64,000 nt of DNA from NCBI GenBank assembly GCA_907163375.1, contig CAJQUW010000492.1, positions 62,001 to 126,000 on the forward strand, written 5' to 3'. Of this stretch, positions 48,389 through 58,792 are shown in pieces. Under the pieces are notes generated by a model. The model was not told where the DNA came from, ran no database searches, and was given only the letters and a program-made list of their open reading frames with translations. The position numbers were made by a program, and so were the translations under genes. The DNA comes from Prostheceraeus crozeri. Lineage: Eukaryota; Platyhelminthes; Polycladida; Euryleptidae. The first letter of the stretch is position 1, and each line of letters starts with the position of its first letter.

Positions 48389-51187
48389 ATGAAACTTTAC
48401 TTATTCAATGCCAGGTCTATCAATAACAAATTACCCGATCTTCTTGCATTATTACGTTACGACCGCTATGACTTCGTACTGATAACTGAAACATGGTTGC
48501 GTTCTTCAATATCTGATGGCCTGTTAACCGGGAGTGAGCCTTACTTAGTCTATCGATATGATCGTCCTGATGGATATGGTGGAGTTGCCATTATATATCG
48601 AAATAAATTCTGTATTTCTGGCGTTGACTTTACGTGTCTGCCTGGTGTTGACATAGCTTGCATTGATATAAAGTTTATGAAGCATACTACATATCGACTT
48701 ATTGTGATATACAATCCACCAAATGCAACAGCCGAAAGGGTATCACTGTTAAATGAAGTATTGAAACGATTGATGGATTGTGACAATCCTATTTTCATAT
48801 GCGGAGATCTAAATTTTCCCAAGATCTGTTGGTCTGTTCCTAATTCATTCGGTGATGTTCCTTATGACATGTTCCTACAATCTCTCGTCGAAAATGACTT
48901 ACATCAACAGGCTCTTTACCCCACCAGAAATGATGCTATACTTGATCTGGTTTTAACAAACAGACCTGACCTTTTGCTCTCTTGTGATGTCGTTGAGCCC
49001 TTTAACAGCAACTGTGATCATTCTGCAGTATCATTTTCAATCTTTATGCTAACAACACATGATACTATGCATACTTGTAGACCTAATTCAGATCCTAAAC
49101 TTAATTACAGGGACGCTGACTATGTCCTTTTTCGGCATCATATTGCTTCGTATGATTGGTCAACTTTGCTAACTGAATACTGTGATATAGAGGACATGTG
49201 GACACAGTTTAAAACCGTGATTGATGAGGCTAAGGACCTATACATCCCATCTTTCATCCCTTACCGTAATTCACCAAAAATCCCAAAGTTCTACGTAAAC
49301 TTCTTTCAAAAAAGCGAAAATTATACAAAAAATACTTTGAAATATCGACAAGTAGCAAAGGAGTATGATGAGGCTGTTCGGATGGTGGCAAGCCAAAATG
49401 AAGCAAAAGTGATTTCAACAGGCAACGTGAAACAAATATTCTCATATATCAAATCAAAGAACTCAGTCAACAATGATTTCACACACATAGCAATGTCAGA
49501 TGGTTCACTTTGTTCTTCACCATCACAAACTGCTGAGATTTTCAGTAACTATTTTTCTTCCAGCTTCACTGTAGACGACAACGTTCTTCCAATCGTATCT
49601 GCTCGTAATATCCATGATCAATGTTTAAGGACAGTATCATTCACTGCTGAAAAAGTATTCAAGGCTATCAAACAATTACCTGCTAAACTTTCCCCGACGC
49701 CTGATGATATTCCCGCTATGTTATTGCGCCAGATTGCTGATGTCATATGTGTACCTTTATCTATCTTGTTTGAAGTCTCCATGCATCAGGGTGTACTACC
49801 AAAACAATGGAAATGCTCTTACGTACGACCAACCTTTAAAAGCAAAGGCAACGCTACACCTCCCTTAAATTATCGGCCTATTTTATTGACTTCCAACTCT
49901 TGCAAGGTCATGGAGAGAATAATTGTTGAAGATATCACCAACTACTTGACAATGCACAATTTGATATCTGCTAAACAACACGCTTTCCTAAGTAGACGCT
50001 CCACAACAACTCAACTACTCGATACCATTTACGATTGGTCTGATGCCCGTTGGCAAGGTAATCATGTTAATTGTGTTTACCTGGATATTTCGAAGGCCTT
50101 CGATCGAATATCTCACAGAAAACTATTATTCAAATTTCAAAAGTATGGCATTTATGAAGAAGTATACAATTGCATAAAGTCATTTATTACAGGTCGAACA
50201 CAGATGGTGAAAGTTAATTGCGCATATTCAAAAGAGGTTCCTGTGATAAGCGGCATTCCTCAAGGTACAGTACTTGGTCCGATTTTCTTTGTCCTCTACC
50301 TAAATGACATTGTCGACTGCCTGGAAGATGACGTTGAGATACAGATATTTGCAGACGATGTGACGCTGTATGGTCATTGTACCAAAAATGATATGTCGTT
50401 CTCATTGCAAGCAACGTTATGTAGTCTGGAAAAGTGGTTCAATTCATGGCAACTAATTATTTCTCCTGAAAAATCTCAGTGTTTATCTGTTGGTCTACGA
50501 AATAAGACGAGCTTTGATTACAGAATGTTTGGTCGAGTTATTCCATCTTCTGACTCCACCAATGACCTTGGTATACACCTGACATCCGACTTGAAAATGA
50601 GTGATCATTGTAGCAAGATTTCCGACAAGGCATACTCCAGATCAGTTTGTCTACTGAAATCCTTTGTTACATCGAATCTTTCAATGATGGTACAAGCATA
50701 TAAATCTTTAGTTCGGTCTCTGCTTGAATATGCTAGTCCAGTATTTTCACCAGTCTTACAAAATGATATTATGAAGATTGAGCGAGTTCAGAGATTTTTC
50801 AGCCGATCTGTCTGTAGACGATTGAATATTTCTTACACTTCACACTCTGACCGCCTTCGTTTACTCGATTTGTACTAACTAGAGCACAGGCGAATAATTT
50901 TGGACTTATGTTTTATGTACAAGCTCTACCACAACCTCGTCGATCTCGATTTTGATAAATACTTTGTACGAATCTCAAATCCATATCTCTCAAGATCGCA
51001 AGCACGGAATCCATGTCAAGTGAGATGCAAAATCGATGGACATGATAAGTCTTCACGCAACATATTCTTCTTACGTATTTGTCCTATTTGGAATGGTCTA
51101 CCTGATGACACTGTCCATGCGACCTCTATCAACGCATTTAAAGAACGACTGCACCAAGCAAATCTGACTCAATATTGTGAATTCTAA
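48389..51187 (+). pseudogene. LINE ORF2: endonuclease-reverse transcriptase, one in-frame stop
   Basis: The reading frame is open from 48212. The conserved protein begins at the ATG at 48389 (MKLYLFNARSINNKL), so I chose that start. The endonuclease has ITETWLRSSISDG, FICGDLNFPKICW and NCDHSAVSFSI. The reverse transcriptase, about residues 490-720 from this start, has NYRPILLTSNSCKV, YLDISKAFDRISH, GIPQGTVLGPIFF and FADDVTLYG. A C-terminal segment follows. A single TAA at 50876-50878 interrupts the frame, which then continues in phase (LEHRRIILDLCFMYKLYHN) to the stop at 51185-51187 with CPIWNGLPDDTVHA. With this one stop the copy is nearly intact and probably young. The protein nicks DNA and copies the LINE RNA at the nick. 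Confidence 0.9.
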
Positions 51188-52540
51188 TGTTTTCCTACGC
51201 AGAACGTAAGTGCCTTTTGGCTATTACTGCGTTTTCCGCAAAAATCATTCATGTAAATCATGTCAAAATTATCCATGTATCATTATATTTTGTCGGAATA
51301 AATTATTATTATTATTAATGTAATGAACAGACCAATACACAACCTTTTCAGGTTCAGCTTTTTCTTCTTTTGCTCTGCTTACTCTCTTTTCCATATTGTT
51401 CTTCACTCGCAAAACTGTGCGTTCATCGTAGCCATTATTTTTGAAAATATCAATTAACTGATCAACCGCTTTTTGGTAATTACAACGGTTGGAGCAAATT
51501 TTAAAGGTACGAAAAAACAAAGATCTCATAGCTGCCATTTCGTACGAGATCGGCGCATAAGAGGTTGAAGGAATATAGATTCCAGTGTTTCCATCTTTCA
51601 AATGATGCGAGATATCAAAGACACCAGTACTTATACTCACAGTGGTATCCAGAAAATTCATTGTACCACTGGAACTACATTCCATTGTGAAATGCAGTTC
51701 ATCAACCATAGAATTCAGAGCTTCTAAGAACCGCTTGCCATCCGCCTCTGTCTTGAAGATGGCAAAGCAGTCGTCCACGTACCTGCAGTATAACTCAGGC
51801 AGTTGAATATCTAGATCATCAAAGCGACTCTCAACAAGATCCATGGCAAAGGCTGCCATAGTAGGGGCTAATTTTGAGGCCATCGGCATGCCATCAATTT
51901 GATAATAATACTTGCTGTTAAAGGAGAACAATATGTTAGAGCAAGCAATTTCTAGCAAAAGCTTTAGAGCATTTTTCGTTAAAGGAAAATCTTCAAAGGT
52001 GATCATGGATAATACATGCTCAATCGTTTTTTCACCGGAATGGAAGTAAAGAGGCTGCTCGTCACATCATAGCTAAAGAGCTTATAGTGCTGAAGATCAG
52101 GGATGTGAGAATTATTAAGCAGCTCAACAAAGTGAAAAGTATCTCCTAAATTGAATTTTTTAGGAATGTGAGGCTTCAGGATGTCGTCAAGCCAGCCAGA
52201 TAAATTAGACAAGTACGAGTTGCGCATATTCAGAATGGGCCCAACAGGAGGGTCTGACTTTTGTGCACTTTTGGCAGGCCGTATAAACGAGCCGGCTGAG
52301 AGCTACTCGCTTTGATTTGATTCAATATTGCATCATTGATCATTTGCTTTGATTTCAAAGATTGTAATTTGCGATTGAATCGCTCCTCTTCCAAAATAGA
52401 AGGATCTTTTTTGGATCTCTTATAAAAGTATAATGTTTGAATTTCTCACTGTCATTTATCAGATCATTCAATTTCTCATCACAATTTTTCCGATCTAAAA
52501 TCACGATGCCATTGCCTTTATCAAATCTTTACTTGTGTTT

Positions 52541-52584
52541 GCCGCTGAAGATGGAATGATTCTACATTCCGAAACATGTTCGGT
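52541..52584 (+). ncRNA. Hammerhead-ribozyme-like motif at the Penelope junction
   Basis: Stem I strand gccg (52541-52544), core CTGAAGA (52545-52551, allowed variant at the free position), stem II ggaatg / cattcc with a 6-nt loop (52553-52570), GAAA (52571-52574), a tiny stem III acatgt, cleavage-site base T at 52580, stem I strand cggt (52581-52584). All core elements are in the right order. Hammerhead ribozymes are known in the terminal repeats of Penelope-like elements. The motif lies right after the inverted arm and just before the ORF. Confidence 0.6.
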
Positions 52585-52616
52585 TGAGAGAAAACGTAGC
52601 TTTTCCTTCAAAAGAT

Positions 52617-54736
52617 ATTATGACGATGGGTCAATTATGTTTGAAATCTATCAAGTCAACCCTTGATCCACAATTCCAAGTGCAACTGAAAGGAATTATC
52701 AAACTCGGAGATAAATGTGCGCGAGCAAATTTGCGAATAAAGTTCCTCAAAGACTGTCAAAGGAGTGATCCCGAAATTCCTGAGGTTCAAGGTGCCCGCA
52801 CCGTTGAGATCATCCAAACAATTGATCAGAAAGACTCTTACCAAGGAGCTGAGAAAAGAAGTTGGTAAGGCCATTAAGGACTCGCAACTCAAAAATGATA
52901 AACTCACTGAGAAAATGTCTCTGTACTCTGACAGAGATCAATGTCTAATACGTTCGATCATGGATCATACAGTAGCTATGCTAAAAGATCGTATCTCCAA
53001 TATTCATTCTAAAAAAATTAACCAGCTTAGTTAATCAACAAAATCCGGTGAAGTTCCGGACGCAAAAACAAAATACTTTCATCAATCTGTCCTCTTATAG
53101 CTTTTCTGAAACTGAGAAAGACGTTCTCGCTCTTGGTATGTCTATGTCCATATCGCATCGCAAATTGAGCATGAGCATTCAAATAGCCGAAGCAGAATCA
53201 GTCATTCACAGACTCCGATCCTTTGGAGTTATAGATGATGACCTCATCTGCGGCTTCCGCAAAATTTTCAAAAGCTATTTTTCCAAGCAGAAATTCAGCA
53301 GTAAATGGTCTCGCCATTTTAAAACTCTGCGCAATTGTGCAAAAACCAAAGACATCGAGATATCACGATTTGATAAAGGCAATGGCATCGTGATTTTAGA
53401 TCGGAAAAATTGTGATGAGAAATTGAATGATCTGATAAATGACAGTGAGAAATTCAAACATTATACTTTTATAAGAGATCCAAAAAAGATCCTTCTATTT
53501 TGGAAGAGGAGCGATTCAATCGCAAATTACAATCTTTGAAATCAAAGCAAATGATCAATGATGCAATATTGAATCAAATCAAAGCGAGTAGCTCTCAGCC
53601 GGCTCGTTTATACGGCCTGCCAAAAGTGCACAAAAGTCAGACCCTCCTGTTGGGCCCATTCTGAATATGCGCAACTCGTACTTGTCTAATTTATCTGGCT
53701 GGCTTGACGACATCCTGAAGCCTCACATTCCTAAAAAATTCAATTTAGGAGATACTTTTCACTTTGTTGAGCTGCTTAATAATTCTCACATCCCTGATCT
53801 TCAGCACTATAAGCTCTTTAGCTATGATGTGACGAGCAGCCTCTTTACTTCCATTCCGGTGAAAAAACGATTGAGCATGTATTATCCATGATCACCTTTG
53901 AAGATTTTCCTTTAACGAAAAATGCTCTAAAGCTTTTGCTAGAAATTGCTTGCTCTAACATATTGTTCTCCTTTAACAGCAAGTATTATTATCAAATTGA
54001 TGGCATGCCGATGGCCTCAAAATTAGCCCCTACTATGGCAGCCTTTGCCATGGATCTTGTTGAGAGTCGCTTTGATGATCTAGATATTCAACTGCCTGAG
54101 TTATACTGCAGGTACGTGGACGACTGCTTTGCCATCTTCAAGACAGAGGCGGATGGCAAGCGGTTCTTAGAAGCTCTGAATTCTATGGTTGATGAACTGC
54201 ATTTCACAATGGAATGTAGTTCCAGTGGTACAATGAATTTTCTGGATACCACTGTGAGTATAAGTACTGGTGTCTTTGATATCTCGCATCATTTGAAAGA
54301 TGGAAACACTGGAATCTATATTCCTTCAACCTCTTATGCGCCGATCTCGTACGAAATGGCAGCTATGAGATCTTTGTTTTTTCGTGCCTTTAAAATTTGC
54401 TCCAACCGTTGTAATTACCAAAAAGCGGTTGATCAGTTAATTGATATTTTCAAAAATAATGGCTACGATGAACGCACAGTTTTGCGAGTGAAGAACAATA
54501 TGGAAAAGAGAGTAAGCAGAGCAAAAGAAGAAAAAGCTGAACCTGAAAAGGTTGTGTATTGGTCTGTTCATTACATTGAGTCCACTAATAAAATGTTGAT
54601 GTGTCGTATTCATGATATTAACGAAAAGTTGTCTGAAAAAGCCAAAATAGTCCCAATTTTTAGAACCAACAAAATCCAAAATCATTTCAATTACAAAGAT
54701 CCGATTACGAACGCAGTTAAAGCAGAAACGTTGTGA
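52617..54736 (+). pseudogene. Penelope-like polyprotein: N-terminal region and RT
   Basis: The N-terminal part reads GQLCLKSIKSTLD, then VIPKFLRFKVPAPLRSSK and DSQLKNDKLTEKMS in a second frame, then FRKIFKSYFSKQK and ISRFDKGNGIVILDRK in a third. DKGNGIVILD is the typical Penelope motif before the RT core. The RT continues with RLYGLPKVHKS, LFSYDVTSSLFTSIPV, YQIDGMPMASKLAPTMA and the catalytic YVDDCFAIF (about 54115). At least four frame breaks occur. After RT the frame runs into PIFRTNKIQNHFNYKDP and stops in the foreign segment, so the GIY-YIG domain is detached and lies at 56.7 kb. Confidence 0.8.
54597..54721 (+). repeat. 125-bp direct repeat, left copy
   Basis: Identical by eye to 56579-56703. 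It encodes the Penelope linker ending FNYKDPITNAVK. The two copies bracket the foreign segment 54722-56578. Confidence 0.85.
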
Positions 54737-56578
54737 ATAAACTTGCAATTCATTTATCAATTAGTCTGAGAAAAGTATAGGTTGTGAGTTTGAGTGATGA
54801 CTAGATATATAATTCAACATGTTTCGTCATTTATTCATCTTCCGTTATTTCAAGAGTAAGAGGAAGATTTTCAAAAATGCTCTTTTATATCTTCAACAGA
54901 GATCTGGCATCCGTTATTCAATGAAAAGGACATGATAAGAATACCAACAATCCCTAACAGCAGCACTATAATTTATTTTAACATACGAAAAAGAATACAT
55001 TAGCGTCCACCGCAGAGTTTTTTTCAAGCATTCGAAGCCCAGATCACAATTCGGGCCTTTGTAGCCCCTCCATAAAATCAAGCAATAAGCATATGATGAC
55101 TCAGCATCACCATCATCATATGATGACTCATCATCACCATCATCATATGATGACTCATCATCACCATCATCATATGATGACTCATCATCACCATCATCTT
55201 ATGATGACTCATCATCACCATCATCTTATGATGACTCATCATCACCATCATCTTATGATGACTCATCATCACCATCATCATATGATGATTCATCATCACC
55301 ATCATCATATGATGACTCATCATCACCATCATCATATGATGACTCATCATCACCATCATCTTATGATGACTCATCATCACCATCATCATATGATGACTCA
55401 TCATCACCATCATCATATGATGACTCATCATCACCATCATCATATGATGACTCATCATCACCATCATCATATGATGACTCATCATCACCATCATCATATG
55501 ATGACTCATCATCACCATCATCATATGATGACTCATCATCACCATCATCATATGATGACTCATCATCACCATCATCATATGATGACTCATCATCACCATC
55601 ATCATATGATGACTCATCATCACCATCATCATATGATGACTCATCATCACCATCATCTTATGATGACTCATCATCACCATCATCATATGATGACTCATCA
55701 TCACCATCATCATATGATGACTCATCATCACCATCATCATATGATGACTCATCATCACCATCATCATATGATGACTCATCATCACCATCATCTTATGATG
55801 ACTCATCATCACCATCATCTTATGATGACTCATCATCACCATCATCATATGATGACTCATCATCACCATCATCATATGATGACTCATCATCACCATCATC
55901 TTATGATGACTCATCATCACCATCATCATACGATGACTCATCATCACCATCATCTTATGATGACTCATCATCACCATCATCATATGATGACTCATCATCA
56001 CCATCATCATATGATGACTCATCATCACCATCATCATATGATGACTCATCATCACCATCATCTTATGATGACTCATCATCACCATCATCTTATGATGACT
56101 CATCATCACCATCATCATATGATGACTCATCATCACCATCATCTTATGATGACTCATCATCACCATCATCATATGATGACTCATCATCACCATCATCATA
56201 TGATGACTTATCTTGAATGTTGATCTCTTGCTGCTCCGGATGATGTCACTCCTGCTTCATCATAGCGATAGTTCCCTGTCTGGATGGATCTTCCTTCCAC
56301 GCTTGATTTTACGCTTCCCAATGGTTCCCCAACCTCGGTTTTGCTTCAGCAGGTCAATCACACTTTCATTGAGTGCCTGCATTCTTTCACCGGTTTCAGA
56401 TTGACCAGGAAGAATGTCAAGCACCACGCCCTCATTAGATGGGAACGTCCATCAAACACTGACCAAAGAGTCTCCTGTGCCGTGCTTGTAAATTGAGACC
56501 ACAGAGATCAAGGCCTCCTGGACACCACAGAAAGACATGGATCAGCGAGCGGGCACAAGTCAGTTAGTAGATGGTTAG
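54722..56578 (-). other. Foreign segment inside the Penelope element (right copy)
   Basis: These 1857 bp interrupt the Penelope coding region between RT and GIY-YIG and are bracketed by a 125-bp direct repeat. The opposite strand holds the same coding-like fragments as 45731-46687 and the minisatellite. Because the segment is also present in the left arm, it was already part of the element when the palindrome formed. I do not recognise its source. It could be transduced host sequence or part of another element. Confidence 0.5.
55090..56209. repeat. 27-bp minisatellite, right copy (about 41 units)
   Basis: Same unit as at 46.1 kb but about five times as many copies. Units differ mostly at one position (catcatatg or catcttatg), giving an interspersed pattern of two unit types, plus rare variants near 55090, 55290 and 55930. 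Both strands have open frames over 370 codons, of composition HHHHHH/MMT and MMMVMMSHH; these are not evidence for a protein. Confidence 0.9.
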
Positions 56579-56703
56579 TGATGTGTCGTATTCATGATAT
56601 TAACGAAAAGTTGTCTGAAAAAGCCAAAATAGTCCCAATTTTTAGAACCAACAAAATCCAAAATCATTTCAATTACAAAGATCCGATTACGAACGCAGTT
56701 AAA
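56579..56703 (+). repeat. 125-bp direct repeat, right copy
   Basis: Second copy of the Penelope linker. It leads directly into the GIY-YIG region, whereas the first copy leads into the foreign segment. Confidence 0.85.
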
Positions 56704-56892
56704 TCAAATGTTGTGTATCTCTACACTTGTGATCGCTGTTCTATGCGATACGCTGGCGCCACTAGACGTCATTTTGCTTCTCGCATTTCGGAGCATTTAA
56801 AAGGATACCCATGTCAAACTGAAATTTCTATGCATCAACATAGTCCTTGTTGTGTCCGATATCTTGGACATCGATTGGACAGCGCAGTGTAG
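56579..56892 (+). pseudogene. Penelope-like element, GIY-YIG endonuclease part
   Basis: After the repeated linker, NVVYLYTCDRCSMRYAGA continues into RRHFASRISEHLKG, the GIY-YIG signature with its cysteine pair and the R..EH motif. This domain cuts DNA for insertion of Penelope-like elements. It ends at the stop near 56890. The domain lacks the RT upstream because of the foreign segment; the RT of 52.6-54.7 kb is its natural partner. The 3' untranslated end of the element is probably between 56900 and 57020. Confidence 0.75.
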
Positions 56893-57028
56893 TTGTTATC
56901 TTTCGTCCATGCACCGCGCTGTTTGAGATCAATTCATGTCATAACTTTAATGATGTTTCATAAACTACCAAGGCACAATAAACTGGACTGGCAAGCAGAT
57001 CGGTCGTTCTTTTTTGGATCTAAACATA

Positions 57029-57600
57029 GCAATGGCGTCGCAGAGCAATGAGTGGCGAATAACAGAGGAAAATGCAAAACAATGGTTTCAACGATTCGAA
57101 GGCAGAATCTGGAAATCAATTTTTAAGATTGCAGATGAGAAGGACAGGAACGAATTACGTCTAAATGAATTATTTGGGCAAGTCGGCAGAGATGGTTTTG
57201 GATTATTAACAACACTTGTTGAAAAGGAACCTTCCGAATACACGTATGATGAACTCAAAGAAACTTTGATCAATCATTCCAAACCAAATAAGATTCCAAT
57301 TGCTGAAAGATATGAATTCAGTCTCACAAAGCAAGGGAATCTTTCAATTTCTGACTACTACTTTGATTTATAACAAATCGAAGAATTGTGATTTTGGTAG
57401 CCAACTTAAAACGTATTTGAGAGATCGATTTGAATTTGGTTGCGTGACTCGGATGTGAGGTCAATGATTCTGAATAGCCCTGAAGCAAAGTTAAGTGGCT
57501 TAGCCTTTGATTGAGCAGTGGAATTGGCAAAGGCCTCAGAAGCACTGAATGCAGCAGAGAAACGCATCAAACCGGAGAAAGGCAATGTGCTATTAACGAT
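57029..57600 (+). mobile_element. Fossil gag of a Ty3/Gypsy-type LTR retrotransposon
   Basis: A Gag-like stretch with the usual pattern of this family, where a TYDELKETLINH segment is followed by IAERYEFSL and then SISDYYF. Only a gag portion is visible and it is broken in a few places; no protease, polymerase, integrase or LTR was recognised around it. It lies directly behind the 3' end of the Penelope element. It is a fossil of moderate age. Confidence 0.6.
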
Positions 57601-57619
57601 AAAAAATTTTCTTTATAGA

Positions 57620-57863
57620 TGGTCCTGTCGAGAAACTTCTGCTTGCCCCCATTTGGATTCGAGAATATAGCCACCTGGTTTGGTCATTGCATTATGCACT
57701 TCTCATTTCCCTCATTGCCTTTTTCTTATCCATCTTCTATCTCCGACTTGAAGTGGACGAGACAGCTCAGTTATATAGACAAATGTGCATCCCAACGTTA
57801 CAATGCATTTCGAGTTTTGAAACCAGTTTTGGAACGCACTCAAATGGCAGCTGCGTATAATGG
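57620..57863 (+). other. Unassigned exon-like open frame
   Basis: An acceptor-like ttttctttatag precedes 57620. One frame then reads GPVEKLLLAPIWIREYSH followed by a probable membrane segment (LHYALLISLIAFFLSIF) and ends at a TAA near 57855. A second frame from the ATG at 57619 is open to 57882. I recognise neither. It could be an exon of an unknown gene or chance. Confidence 0.25.
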
Positions 57864-57882
57864 ACAAATGCACACTCGGTAA

Positions 57883-58774
57883 TTGAGCATTGTGGCCCTC
57901 TTGTGATACGATTTTCAAATAGTGATCAAATGACTCTAATCTAAGTACAGAGACTTCCTCATTGCTCATATGTGGCTCTAGTAAGTGTAGCTGTGAACAA
58001 TATTTGGATTTGAGTGGGCGACGAGAAGCAGCAGCTATGAAATTCTTCCCAATTGATGCTATCATTTCTTGCAGGTTATAGTGCAGATTTAAGCCTAGCT
58101 GTAAACAACACGGCGAATGAATTTATTTTTTCCAATATGTTGTCTTAATTAATTAAACAGCAGTTGAATATTTCAAGTATTCTACTTCTTCTTCTCATTA
58201 AAATGAAACGAGCTTGCTCCTCTATTACTTTCATTTGATTCATTTCGATGAACATGGGTGCATTATTACTTCACTGCACCACAAGAAGTTTGGCATGGTG
58301 AGCTGCTGCCATTCCAGAAAGATTTTGTTTGCAAATGAAAAGTGCATGTACCATTTTCATTCAAAGTTTGAAAAATATACGTTGCTCTCTCTCTCACACA
58401 CACACACAAATCATTCTTCCACATTATCTTTTCACATGAATTTTTCGCATCATCCTTTTGCATCGATCTTCTACATCATCCTTTTACATCATCATTGCAC
58501 TTTAATTTTCCACTGCATCTGAATGTGGGTCCTTGCCTTTGGCACCTCTTTCTGTGTACCTTATATTGAAATGATTTCGCATCTGAGATAGTTGCATTTA
58601 AACTGTTGCCAAAAAGTCATGGGAGTAAATTGTCTTGATTATGTATAGGACCTTTTGAAGGGATATTTTATTATTATGAAGATTTAAGCATGATAAATGA
58701 AATGAAATTTCCATGTTTATTGAATGACATAGAAATGACGCTTCCAATTTTCACTTCTGTTCATTAACTTTAAT
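57883..58774. other. Non-coding stretch before the LRR-Ig gene
   Basis: It contains a short CT/CA microsatellite (58386-58408) and a few loose repeats of catcatccttttgcatc around 58447-58490. No gene was recognised. A polypyrimidine tract and acceptor ctgtcattttcag end at 58792. Confidence 0.4.
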
Positions 58775-58792
58775 CTTTTCTGTCATTTTCAG

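Larger units (their letters stand above)
46836..51316 (+). mobile_element. LINE of the CR1/L2/Jockey type, nearly intact
   Basis: It is inserted in the Penelope left arm; comparison with the uninterrupted right arm gives the exact ends. The 4-bp target duplication is aatg at 46832-46835 and 51317-51320. The 3' end is a short (ATT)n tail. It includes a ~620-bp 5' region, ORF1 (about 47460-48190, broken) and a long ORF2. Its absence from the right arm shows it arrived after the palindrome formed. Confidence 0.85.
45731..52527 (-). mobile_element. Penelope-like element, inverted left arm (interrupted by a LINE)
   Basis: Read in minus orientation, this arm is a near-identical copy of 53366-56565. 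It holds the RT region, the linker and the foreign minisatellite segment, but not the N-terminal part or the GIY-YIG end. A LINE at 46836-51316 splits it. The RT part (51321-52227) differs from the right arm at very few positions; one amino-acid difference is visible (FFRTFKI against FFRAFKI). The arm stops at 52527, just before the hammerhead-like motif that opens the sense copy. Head-to-head truncated copies in front of a sense copy are known for Penelope-like elements. Confidence 0.75.
52528..54721 (+). mobile_element. Penelope-like element, sense copy (5' end, N-terminus, RT)
   Basis: The sense copy begins with the hammerhead-like motif and runs through the N-terminal region and reverse transcriptase to the linker before the GIY-YIG domain. 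From 53366 on it is the right arm of the palindrome. It ends at a 125-bp direct repeat (54597-54721), where the foreign segment begins. Only a few frame breaks disturb the coding part. Confidence 0.8.

Noticed and set aside
55093-56223. A 376-codon histidine-rich frame and a 373-codon methionine-rich frame on the other strand
   Set aside because: Both come from a 27-bp minisatellite whose length is a multiple of three; neither has a plausible protein pattern.
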